Of a DNA stretch of 64,000 nt, positions 8,268-15,463 are shown one piece after another. The first letter of the stretch is position 1; every line of letters begins with the position of its first letter. Origin of the DNA: Streptomyces sp. SirexAA-E (GTDB lineage: Bacteria > Actinomycetota > Actinomycetes > Streptomycetales > Streptomycetaceae); assembly GCF_000177195.2 (NCBI RefSeq), contig NC_015953.1, forward strand, positions 3,286,001 to 3,350,000, written 5' to 3'. A program made the translations under genes and the position numbers. Under the pieces are notes generated by a model. The model made no database searches. It was not told the origin of the DNA and was given only the letters and a program-made list of their open reading frames with translations.

Positions 8268-9472
8268 ACCCCTACGACCCGAACACGCACCCCGGCCCCC
8301 ACCTCGTCGCCGAGACCCTCGGCATCTCGGAGGTCAGCACCCTCAACACCACGCACCACCACGGCAGCCCGCTGCACCAGGCCGCGACACGGATGACCGG
8401 AGCCGCGCACGAACTGGACGAGCGACACGGCCAGGTGACGGACGCAGCCAAGAACGCTCTCCGGCTCCTCGAACCCCTCGGGGACGGCAAGCTCAGTGGT
8501 GCACGCGTCTCGTACGCGATCCTGCGGACTTCGGTCCCGAAGCTCGGAGACCTTCTCACCCGGCAGGATCGGGCCTACGACCGGCTCGTCGAGGCCATCT
8601 CCGCGTACCAGAGCCTTCTGCCCGAGCCCGAGCACTCGACGGTGCAGGTCCACGAGGCGAACCAGGGGCAGAAGGCCGGCCGGGACGACGACTGGGCCAT
8701 CGCGGGCGACCGCCAGCTCAGGGCTCTCGAAGCCGTCGAGACCGGCGGCCTGCGGTTCCACCAGAGCGGGATCTACGGCTACGTCTACCTCTCCGACAGC
8801 CGAGGCCCGCACCCCGCCCCGAAGGTCTGGCCCGAAACCGTTCAGCGGCTGGTCGCCGACGGGCTGCTGCACCAGGACACCCGCGAGAACCTGTACCGGC
8901 CCGGACAGCTCCTCTCGCTCACCCCGCAGGGCGAAGCCGCCCTGCGGGAAGCCCATACGGCGACAGCTCGCGTGAACGCCACCCTCAGCGACAGCCACGT
9001 CCTGGCGAACCCCGGCCCCGACGTCGACTCCACTACCGTGCCCGTCGCCGGGACGTCCGACACGGCCTCCCGCTCTCACTGGGCCGCCGAAGATGACGAC
9101 TCCCTCATGGTTCTCGAAGCTGTCGAGGCCGGCGACATCCGGGTCTACCGGACCGCGGTCTACGGCCACGTCTACTTCATGAACGATCAAGGCAAGGCCC
9201 CCAACCCGGAGATCTGCCCCCGAGCCGTTCAACGGCTGGTCGACAACGGGCTGCTGCACCAGAACGCCAGCCCGCCTCTGGTCTGGCCTGGCGGACAGCT
9301 CCTCTCGCTCACCACGACAGGCGAGGCCGCCCTTCGCGAAGCACGTACGGCGGCGCCGCGCGTGACCGCCGCCCTCAGCCGCAGCAACACTCCGGCGAGC
9401 CCCGGCCTCATCGCCGACTCGACCACCGCCCCCGTCCCCGGGGCGTCCCCCACGGCCTCCCGCTCCCGCTGA
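8264..9472 (+). CDS. Protein with duplicated winged-helix-like domain
   Basis: 402 aa from GTG 8264. Residues 150-242 and 278-371 are clearly two copies of one domain. Both contain LEAVE(T/A)G, a GIYGYVY or AVYGHVY strand, (T/A)VQRLV(A/D)(D/N)GLLHQ, and GQLLSLT(P/T)(Q/T)GEAALREA. The RLVxxGLLH and LT..GEAALRE elements are those of a winged helix, as in MarR/HxlR-like DNA-binding domains. The N-terminal 150 residues are helical (VTDAAKNALRLLEPLG) and differ from the repeats. Likely a DNA-binding protein of the element; target unknown. Confidence 0.65.
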   Translation: MNPYDPNTHPGPHLVAETLGISEVSTLNTTHHHGSPLHQAATRMTGAAHELDERHGQVTDAAKNALRLLEPLGDGKLSGARVSYAILRTSVPKLGDLLTRQDRAYDRLVEAISAYQSLLPEPEHSTVQVHEANQGQKAGRDDDWAIAGDRQLRALEAVETGGLRFHQSGIYGYVYLSDSRGPHPAPKVWPETVQRLVADGLLHQDTRENLYRPGQLLSLTPQGEAALREAHTATARVNATLSDSHVLANPGPDVDSTTVPVAGTSDTASRSHWAAEDDDSLMVLEAVEAGDIRVYRTAVYGHVYFMNDQGKAPNPEICPRAVQRLVDNGLLHQNASPPLVWPGGQLLSLTTTGEAALREARTAAPRVTAALSRSNTPASPGLIADSTTAPVPGASPTASRSR

Positions 9473-9495
9473 CTCCTTCCCGACAGGACGCACCC

Positions 9496-10336
9496 ATGCC
9501 CACCCCCGCACAGCCCCCCGCCTTCCCCTTCGAATCGATCGACGCGGAGCGCGTCGAGGACGCGCTTGCCCGCCTCGGGCCGAAGTGGACCACCTGGTCG
9601 GCGATGATCCTGGCCCAGGAGAACCGCCCCATGCGAGTGCGCGACATCTCCGACCGGCTCCCCTTCGTCAGCGAGACGCTCGTCAGCAAGCGCCTGGCCA
9701 CGATGCACGCCGACGGGCTGGTGACCCGGCCCGACAACCGTCGTGGGGCGCCGTACCAACTCACCGCGCTCGGAGAGTCGCTGACCTCCGTGCACCACAC
9801 GTTGTCGGACTGGTCACGGGCCCACCTGCTCCCCGGAAGGATGGCCGAGGCCGAGCGCGTCGATGACGCTCTGCGTCGGCTGAACCTTCGAGACGCGACC
9901 GCCGTGGTCCAGGCCCTGGGTACGAACGGACCGATGCGGTTCGTCCACATCTCCGAGGAGGCCGGTCTGTACACGCCGTGGGCCCGGGAACGGCTACTGC
10001 GTCTGCAGTCGGACGGCCTCGTCACCCGCACCGGCTCACGCCACGGCGACCCCTACGCGCTCACTGACGCCGGTCAGGCGCTGGGAGCCGTCTACGCGAC
10101 CATCGAGCACTGGAGCGAGCCGATCACCGGGCGGAGGGCCTCGCCGGCTTCGCGCCCGGTCGCGGCTACGCGCCCCCCACGCCGGTATCCCGCTGGGGGC
10201 GGACGGTGCCCGGACAGCGGCGGCTCTTCGGCGCAGTGCTGCCGCGCCGACCTCGCTGTTCAGCCATGCGCCGCAGCCGCAACCGCGGGTGCCGGCGGCT
10301 GTGACCGCCCAGTCGACCCCGGGCCGGGGACGGTGA
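9496..10336 (+). pseudogene. Tandem HxlR-type winged-helix protein, frameshifted near its 3' end
   Basis: The first 212 codons from ATG 9496 encode two HxlR-like winged helices in tandem. The first has RVEDALARLGPKWTTW and ETLVSKRLATMHADGLVTR. The second has RVDDALRRLNLRDATAVV and RERLLRLQSDGLVTR. After about 10129 the open frame turns into Arg/Pro/Cys-rich nonsense and runs to 10467. Reading instead in frame 0 (AEGLAGFAPGRGYAPPTPV) and then frame 2 from 10214 (LFSHAPQPQPRVPAAVTAQ) gives a plausible tail ending at TGA 10334-10336. So I infer two one-base losses. The DNA-binding domains are complete, so the product may still work. Confidence 0.6.
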
Positions 10337-10453
10337 GCGTGGTGGTGAGAGCCAGAGCCGCCCTGCCGCTGCCACGGCGCCCGCGTGCGCGCCGACCGAC
10401 CGTCCTGCCGCGCACGCGGGCGCGTTCTCCCCCTATGCGCCCGGAGTTCGACC

Positions 10454-11413
10454 ATGCACACCCCTGACACCTCGTACCTCTACGAGGAGGTCCTGGTCAG
10501 TCCCATGTACCTGGCCGGGTCCAGCGGGGTCGGCGACGCCGGCTTCGCCCCGGTCTCCCACTGGCCGCACCATTACCTCGACGACGGTCCCTGCCAGCTC
10601 CTCGTCACCTCGCCCGACCAGCGGATCAGGATCGGTTGGTTCGGCGACGACTTCGAGCTGTGGAGGATCACCGCAGCCGAGGAGGCTGCCTCCGCCACCC
10701 GCTGGACGGCCACCTTCAACCACGTCACCCCACCCGAGATCGTTGCCGGCCTCACCACCGCGCTGGCTCGCGACTACGCCGAGGCCGACGCCTACGAGGG
10801 CAACGGGCGCTTCCTGGCGAACCCGTCGGTGAAATGGGCCGATGCCGTCCGGCCGCTGACCGACGCCGGCTGGAAGCGCGGAGTCCCCGCCGAGCGTGGC
10901 ACCGTCGAGATCGTCGCCCCCGACGGCCAGGCCGGTGTCGTGATCGACAACCGTCTTTCCGGGTGGGACGACGAGACCGTCACGCTCTGGGCCGGCCCTC
11001 GGGGCTGGGGTACACGGGCGGAGGCGGTCTTCACCGCACGCACCCCGTCCCACCTGATCGCCGCGACCGCGGCCGTCATGGCGGAGTCGGCTCCCGTGGT
11101 GCGGGAACGGCACCAGGTCGACCGGCGTGTGGAGCACCTGGTCACGCTGGCCCCGGTCGCCCAAGCCGTGGCGGTCGCCCCGCCTGCCGAGCCTTCGGTC
11201 TCCCGTGCTCCGACTCCGCTCGACGTGCGCCGTACCGCGGTGACCCAGGCCGTCCACCGCGCCGCGCGTGCTCCGCGTACGGCGGCCGATCTGCGGGTGA
11301 TGGCCGCGCAGAGCCGCTCTGCGGGTGCGGCGCAGTACCGGCCGGGCAGCCTTGCGCCCGCAGCCGCCACCCAGCCGTCGGCGAACTCCTCGGCTCCACG
11401 ACGCAGTCGCTGA
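10454..11413 (+). CDS. DUF317 protein, two-domain
   Basis: 319 aa. ATG at 10454 has GGAG seven bases upstream. DUF317 is a Streptomyces-specific domain found mainly on plasmids and ICEs. Two copies are visible: residues 5-110 (HWPHHYLDDGPCQLLVTSPD, IRIGWFGDDFELWRITA) and 110-215 (WADAVRPLTDAGWKRG, WDDETVTLWAGPRGW). The C-terminal 100 residues are Ala/Pro/Arg-rich. Molecular role unknown. A single-domain relative sits at 12460-12807. Confidence 0.8.
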   Translation: MHTPDTSYLYEEVLVSPMYLAGSSGVGDAGFAPVSHWPHHYLDDGPCQLLVTSPDQRIRIGWFGDDFELWRITAAEEAASATRWTATFNHVTPPEIVAGLTTALARDYAEADAYEGNGRFLANPSVKWADAVRPLTDAGWKRGVPAERGTVEIVAPDGQAGVVIDNRLSGWDDETVTLWAGPRGWGTRAEAVFTARTPSHLIAATAAVMAESAPVVRERHQVDRRVEHLVTLAPVAQAVAVAPPAEPSVSRAPTPLDVRRTAVTQAVHRAARAPRTAADLRVMAAQSRSAGAAQYRPGSLAPAAATQPSANSSAPRRSR

Positions 11414-11478
11414 CCTCCAAGCCAAATCCCCGGACGCCGTCCCCGCCCGAAACGCCTGTTCACAAGGGAAGTTCTGCC

Positions 11479-11967
11479 ATGCCCACTGCCACCATGCTCG
11501 ACCAGGCCACGGCCATGATCGAGAAAGCCTGGGGCCAGCCCATCGAGGTCCTCGAAGTCCTCGCGGTCCGCCGCCCGTGCGAGGACCCGCTCCTGCGCTC
11601 GGCCATCCACACCCGTACGGCCCTGGTCATCAGCGACAACTCAGTGGCCGTTCACAAGGACCGCCTGCACGCGATGACCCGGCCCGGGTATGTGCCGGCC
11701 TTCTACGAGCTGGACCGGCTCACCGACTCGGCCGTCGACCTGCGCGTCGCGCACTCGGAGAGCCATGCGTACCTGCAGGCGATCCGGCGCGTGGTGGAGG
11801 CCCGTGAAGCCGCTGCGCCCGCAGCCCGGGCACCGGCGGACCGCCTGACCCAGGCCGCTGTCGCCCGCTCCGGGCGCACGCCCGGCGCCCCGGGCCAGGT
11901 GCCCGACCCGCCTGCTCCTTCGGCCGCCGTCGGGCCGCCGGCGCCCGGGGTGGGGCCGCACCGCTGA
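11479..11967 (+). CDS. Hypothetical element protein, 162 aa
   Basis: ATG at 11479 follows AAGGGAAG. Residues 1-115 form an alpha/beta region (IEVLEVLAVRRP, TALVISDNSVAVHKDRL, VVEAREA), followed by a Pro/Ala tail. No family recognised. It converges with the next minus-strand gene, with only four bases between the stops. Confidence 0.6.
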   Translation: MPTATMLDQATAMIEKAWGQPIEVLEVLAVRRPCEDPLLRSAIHTRTALVISDNSVAVHKDRLHAMTRPGYVPAFYELDRLTDSAVDLRVAHSESHAYLQAIRRVVEAREAAAPAARAPADRLTQAAVARSGRTPGAPGQVPDPPAPSAAVGPPAPGVGPHR

Positions 11968-11971
11968 ACGG

Positions 11972-12238
11972 TCAGGTGAGGTCCTCGTCGCGGTGGGCAT
12001 CCTCGCTGCGGGGGCCCACCGCGCGGGCCAGCTCCTCCACCGTCAGCTCGACGCTCCGGCCGCCCGCGACCCGGCGCTCCACCACCGTCTCCTCGTCCGG
12101 CCACCGGTCGGACTGTGCGCCGACGCCCCACTGGCCGTCGGCGACCATCGCGATGTCGCCCACGGTCCAGGGCCGTCCGGCGGCGCGGATCTTGCGTTCC
12201 AGTCCGGCGCCGTCCCAGTGTCTGCTCGCCTCGGTCAT
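11972..12238 (-). CDS. Small hypothetical protein, 88 aa
   Basis: The only minus-strand gene in the plus-strand transfer block. ATG at 12238 follows GGGGAG-like sequence; an upstream in-frame start at 12280 lacks a site. Residues 20-75 contain GDIAMVADGQWGVG and an ELTVEELARAVGP helix. Acidic C-terminus. No family recognised. Confidence 0.5.
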   Translation of the reverse strand: MTEASRHWDGAGLERKIRAAGRPWTVGDIAMVADGQWGVGAQSDRWPDEETVVERRVAGGRSVELTVEELARAVGPRSEDAHRDEDLT

Positions 12239-12459
12239 CCCCTGCTCCCCCTTCACTGCCGTGCGGCCCCTTCGCCGCAACCCAGGTACGACAACCGCGG
12301 TCGCCGATCCATTCCCGGCCCTCCGGCCGCCCGGCTGTGGCCTGCAGTTCGCCCACGGCAGACGGCATCCCCGGGGAAACGACTACGCACTTCGGCATGC
12401 CGCATGCCAATGTACGGGTGTTGGGAAAAACCGCAGGTCAACGAAGGGATCGTCCACCC

Positions 12460-12807
12460 GTGAACGCCGCCGCCACCCTCCTGCCCGCCGTCGTCCGCCC
12501 CGCCGTGGAAGACCGCCACTGGCTCTCCTCCGACCACTGCGCCGCTCCGGTGCTCGATCTCCTGGACGCTCTCGGCTGGGCTATCGCCGAGACCCCGGAG
12601 GCCAACGTCCACGCGACCAGCCCGGACGGCGGCGTCTACGTCGGCTGGCTCCCGGAAGACCCCTCCGCATGGGCGCGCGAGATCGTCTGGCGCGTCCAGG
12701 TGCTGCCCGCCGACGGCGACGTGTGGGTCCAGGAGTTCGGCATCCACACCCCCTCCGAGGCCGTCGCCGGATTCCTCGCCGCCCTCGTCACTCACTCCTC
12801 GCGCTGA
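12460..12807 (+). CDS. Single DUF317 domain protein
   Basis: 115 aa from GTG 12460. It carries one DUF317-like unit: residues 22-60 (LSSDHCAAPVLDLLDALGW), GGVYVGWLPED and EIVWRVQVLP match the WFGDDFELWRI region of the protein at 10454. A hairpin terminator lies 14 bases after the stop. Function unknown. Confidence 0.65.
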   Translation: MNAAATLLPAVVRPAVEDRHWLSSDHCAAPVLDLLDALGWAIAETPEANVHATSPDGGVYVGWLPEDPSAWAREIVWRVQVLPADGDVWVQEFGIHTPSEAVAGFLAALVTHSSR

Positions 12808-12821
12808 CCGCCGCACCACGG

Positions 12822-12847
12822 GGGGCGGGCCGACGACGGCCCGCCCC
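12822..12847 (+). terminator. Hairpin after DUF317 gene
   Basis: Perfect 10-bp stem (GGGGCGGGCC with its complement) and a six-base loop, ending in GTT rather than a long T run. It lies 14 bases past the stop at 12807. A GC-rich terminator of the kind common in Streptomyces. Confidence 0.55.
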
Positions 12848-12909
12848 GTTCACCGCGCCCGTCCCGGCGGACCGGCCGCTCCTCTTCTTCCTGACCGAAA
12901 GGCATTGAA

Positions 12910-13278
12910 ATGACCGTCTACTCCGATGACCTCGTGAGAATCGCGAACCACGTCGTCGGCTCCGGCACCGCCGTGTTCGCGGCCTACGACGCCGTCGTGG
13001 GTTCCGGCATGGCCTCGCGCGGCATCCCCCAGGTCTGCTGCGGGGTGCTGCTGGTGTACACCGCCGGGATCTTCCAGGACCACCTCCGCCGCCGCGACAC
13101 CCGTGTCGTCGCCTACCTGTCCGGCAGCCCCGACGCACCCCTCTCCAAGATCAGCTCCTCTACGGGGATGAACCGCGATCGCGTCGCCAGCTCGCTGCAG
13201 CGCCTGATCGCCGACGGCCTGGTCGTCGCGGAGACCGGACCTTCCGCTCTCACCCGGTACTACCGGCTGGCCTCCTGA
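12910..13278 (+). CDS. Winged-helix protein, 122 aa
   Basis: ATG at 12910 with AAAGG upstream. Residues 60-120 form a winged helix: VVAYLSGSPDAPLSKISSST, then the recognition helix NRDRVASSLQRLIADGLVV and a YYRL strand, like MarR/ArsR-type domains. The N-terminal half has a hydrophobic stretch (VCCGVLLVYTAGIF). A probable small DNA-binding regulator of the element. Confidence 0.65.
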   Translation: MTVYSDDLVRIANHVVGSGTAVFAAYDAVVGSGMASRGIPQVCCGVLLVYTAGIFQDHLRRRDTRVVAYLSGSPDAPLSKISSSTGMNRDRVASSLQRLIADGLVVAETGPSALTRYYRLAS

Positions 13279-13327
13279 CTCCGCAGTCCCCGGCCCACCC
13301 CCCTTACACCCACGAGGAGCCGCCCTC

Positions 13328-13585
13328 ATGGCCTTCCGCGCCCCGCTCACCCACCACCACACCGACGACACGCTCTGCCCGGCGGACCACAAGCACACCA
13401 GCTCCGGCAAGCCGCTCGCGGCCGACTGCCCCGGCCGCTCGTACACGAAGGCGGTCTGCTCGTGCGGCTGGGAGTTGAAGGATCGCGGCAAGGGCTACGT
13501 CAACGAGTGCCGTCGGCGGCATCTCGCCGACCACGCCAAGGGCCCGGAGGTCCTTCGCGACCTGCTCCGTCTCGACGCCCCTTGA
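13328..13585 (+). CDS. Small Cys/His-rich hypothetical protein
   Basis: 85 aa, ATG 13328 with GAGGAG upstream. Cys and His are spaced as in small zinc proteins: CPADHKH, VCSCGW and ECRRRHLADH. Zinc binding is an inference from this spacing. No family named. Confidence 0.6.
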   Translation: MAFRAPLTHHHTDDTLCPADHKHTSSGKPLAADCPGRSYTKAVCSCGWELKDRGKGYVNECRRRHLADHAKGPEVLRDLLRLDAP

Positions 13586-13638
13586 CGACGCCCCCACCAG
13601 CCCGGCCCCGCCCTTCCATCCCGTTCTCGGAGGATTCC

Positions 13639-13851
13639 TTGCCCCAGTACCTGACCGTCGGTCACCTGCTCCGCCAGCTCCAGGACCTCGACCCCCGCCT
13701 GCCGGTCCGCCTCGCCGTCAACCCGGACTGGCCCTTCGCCCACTACGTGGCGGCCGAGGTCGTCGTCAGCGACGGCATGGCCTTCATCGCCGAAGACGGC
13801 CAGGACGGCTACCTCCCGGCGGAGGCGCGCGACGCCCTCGCCTGGGCCTGA
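13639..13851 (+). CDS. Small hypothetical protein, 70 aa
   Basis: TTG at 13639 is chosen because GGAGGA lies just upstream. An upstream in-frame start at 13462 would lie antisense or out of frame within the previous gene. The sequence VGHLLRQLQDLDPRLPVRLAVNPDWP resembles short element proteins seen in actinobacteria, but I cannot name a family. Acidic C-terminus. Confidence 0.6.
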   Translation: MPQYLTVGHLLRQLQDLDPRLPVRLAVNPDWPFAHYVAAEVVVSDGMAFIAEDGQDGYLPAEARDALAWA

Positions 13852-13880
13852 CTCGTTCCCCCGAATCCACGGAGGCTTCC

Positions 13881-14270
13881 ATCTCGTCGCACCCCCGCTC
13901 TTCCTCCCATTTCTCGCTGCACGGCCTCGCCGTGCACCCGATGCCGGACGGCGTACAGGGCGCGCTGGTCCAGCGCGTCTCCGCCCGGTCCGACGGCCCG
14001 TTCGACGTCACCTGGCTCGCCACCGGAACCCCCAGACTCCCTCCCGGGCGCATCCGTCTGCACTGGGAGCCCGCCCCCCTCGCCGGCTGGAACGTCACCG
14101 CCCGCCTGGGCCTGGCCGCCGCCGAGGTGCACCTCGCCTCCTGGCCCGCCGCCCCGGACGACTGGCCGCGCCTGGTCCGCCCGACCGTCCACGAGGTCAC
14201 CGGCCTGTGCGCCGCCCTCGCGTTCGCGACCAACGTCCTCGACCTCTCCAACCACCTCGCCGAGGTCTGA
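13881..14270 (+). CDS. Hypothetical protein with apparent ATC start
   Basis: The coding frame runs from 13881 to TGA 14268-14270 (129 codons). A strong ribosome site, GGAGG at 13871-13875, sits five bases before ATC at 13881, with no ATG, GTG or TTG nearby. The first conventional start is GTG 13932, which has no ribosome site. Either ATC is used (rare) or an ATG has mutated. The protein has a VTWLATGTPRLPPGRIRLHW segment and a helical C-terminus. No family recognised. A terminator follows. Confidence 0.6.
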   Translation: MSSHPRSSSHFSLHGLAVHPMPDGVQGALVQRVSARSDGPFDVTWLATGTPRLPPGRIRLHWEPAPLAGWNVTARLGLAAAEVHLASWPAAPDDWPRLVRPTVHEVTGLCAALAFATNVLDLSNHLAEV

Positions 14271-14283
14271 CCGGCAACCACCG

Positions 14284-14320
14284 AAGGCCGCCCCGCGCCA
14301 ACCGCGCAGGGGCGGCCTTT
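14284..14320 (+). terminator. Rho-independent terminator
   Basis: AAGGCCGCCCC pairs with GGGGCGGCCTT (11 bp) around a 14-base loop and is followed by TTT. It lies 14 bases after the stop at 14270 and closes the transcription unit. Confidence 0.75.
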
Positions 14321-14381
14321 CTGTACGCCCACCCGGCCTCGGCGTACGCGTACGCTCATCTCGACGAACGAGGAGGACATG

Positions 14382-14618
14382 ATGGTCGACGACCAGAAGC
14401 TCTGGGGATACCCGGAGGTCGCCGCCCACCTGGGCATCAGCGTCGGCGCGGCCCGCAGCCGCAAGAGCCGGGGCAGCCTGCCCGTACCCGACGACGACAG
14501 CGTGCCGGACCGGCCCCGCTGGAAGCCGTCCACGTTCCAGAGCTGGAAGCCGGTCGGCCGGGGCTTCCGCAGCGACCTGCACGGCTCCTCCCCCGAGGAG
14601 AACACGCCGTCCGGCTGA
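14382..14618 (+). CDS. MerR/excisionase-like small DNA-binding protein
   Basis: 78 aa. ATG 14382 has AGGAGG five bases upstream, better spaced than ATG 14379. Residues 5-35 (LWGYPEVAAHLGISVGAARS) are the helix-turn-helix used by AlpA/Xis-type and MerR-like proteins, followed by a wing-like WKPSTFQSW segment. The gene stands alone after a terminator, so it has its own promoter. It could regulate transfer or act as a recombination directionality factor. A second excisionase-like gene near the integrase (46546) makes the first more likely. Confidence 0.6.
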   Translation: MVDDQKLWGYPEVAAHLGISVGAARSRKSRGSLPVPDDDSVPDRPRWKPSTFQSWKPVGRGFRSDLHGSSPEENTPSG

Positions 14619-14650
14619 CCGGCGCCCGTACCCGCCCGTAGGCTGCGGCC

Positions 14651-14884
14651 ATGACGTCCGATTCACCGATGCCCTCCCCGCCGTTCCCCTCGCCCGACAA
14701 CTCCGTGCTCCGGTTGATCGTCGGCAGCGCCGTCGAGTCGGTCCGCAACGGTGAAGCCTCAGTGGAGGAGGCGATCCTGCACGCGGTGGTCCACGGCTGG
14801 TACGAGGGCCACGTCCAAGGCGAGGACGAATGCCCTGGTTGCGATTTCCGGGGCGAGCTGCCCAAGGGTGCCAAGCGCGGCTGA
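14651..14884 (+). CDS. Small hypothetical protein, 77 aa, probably leaderless
   Basis: ATG at 14651 has no ribosome site. TAGGCT, a good -10 box, ends seven bases upstream, so transcription may begin at the start codon. Residues 20-60 are helical (VLRLIVGSAVESVRNG, EEAILHAVVHGWYEGH), followed by a CPGC motif. No family recognised. Ends just before a strong bidirectional terminator. Confidence 0.55.
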   Translation: MTSDSPMPSPPFPSPDNSVLRLIVGSAVESVRNGEASVEEAILHAVVHGWYEGHVQGEDECPGCDFRGELPKGAKRG

Positions 14885-14894
14885 ATACCCGAAA

Positions 14895-14936
14895 CGCCGA
14901 GGGGCGCCACCGATACCTCGGTGGCGCCCCTCGGCG
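14895..14936. terminator. Bidirectional terminator
   Basis: A perfect 19-bp stem (14895-14913 with 14918-14936) and a four-base loop separate the plus-strand block from the minus-strand gene ending at 14954. It serves both converging units. Confidence 0.85.
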
Positions 14937-14953
14937 TTCGGCCCCGTGCTCGT

Positions 14954-15358
14954 CTACTCCAGGTAGGTGCCGGCGAAGGCGCCGTCGAAGCCGAGCGCGG
15001 TGAGGGCCTGCTCGATGCTGGGGTAGTTCGTGACGTCTGGGGTGCCGATCAGGCCGTCGAAGTCGGCGCGGCTGATCTCGGGTTCGAGCCACTGGTTGCC
15101 GCACCGGCAGTGGACCCAGACGTTGCGGCCGTGGTTGAGGAGCAGCCAGTCGCGTCGGGCCCGGCAGGTCGAGCACATCACGGGGATGCCGCCGAGGGCG
15201 AGTTCGTGCGGGTGGCTGAGGCAGCGGGTCGCGCCGGGGCCGTCGGCCGGCTGCATCTCGTTCTGGAGGTGCAGCAGGGGGTCGGTGCCGGCGGGGAGGA
15301 CGGGCAGCGCGGGTGCCGGCTTCGTGGTGGGGTCGGTGGTTCTGAGCACGAGCGTCAT
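14954..15358 (-). CDS. Zinc-ribbon-like hypothetical protein
   Basis: 134 aa. CSTC (about residue 62) and CRCG (about 85) are spaced like a zinc ribbon, followed by LEPEISRADFDGLIGTPD and a C-terminal helix. The N-terminal 50 residues are Pro-rich. It is the last gene of the minus-strand mobilisation operon, about 105 bases after the relaxase stop. Function unknown. Confidence 0.6.
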   Translation of the reverse strand: MTLVLRTTDPTTKPAPALPVLPAGTDPLLHLQNEMQPADGPGATRCLSHPHELALGGIPVMCSTCRARRDWLLLNHGRNVWVHCRCGNQWLEPEISRADFDGLIGTPDVTNYPSIEQALTALGFDGAFAGTYLE

Positions 15359-15463
15359 CTCCCGGTCGAGGGCTTGCTTTCATCCGTAACAGCCGGTGGA
15401 GCTGTCTGTCCAGGCATTTCGTGGAGCCCGGTCGGCCGATGGCCGGCCATACGCGCGTGGTGG

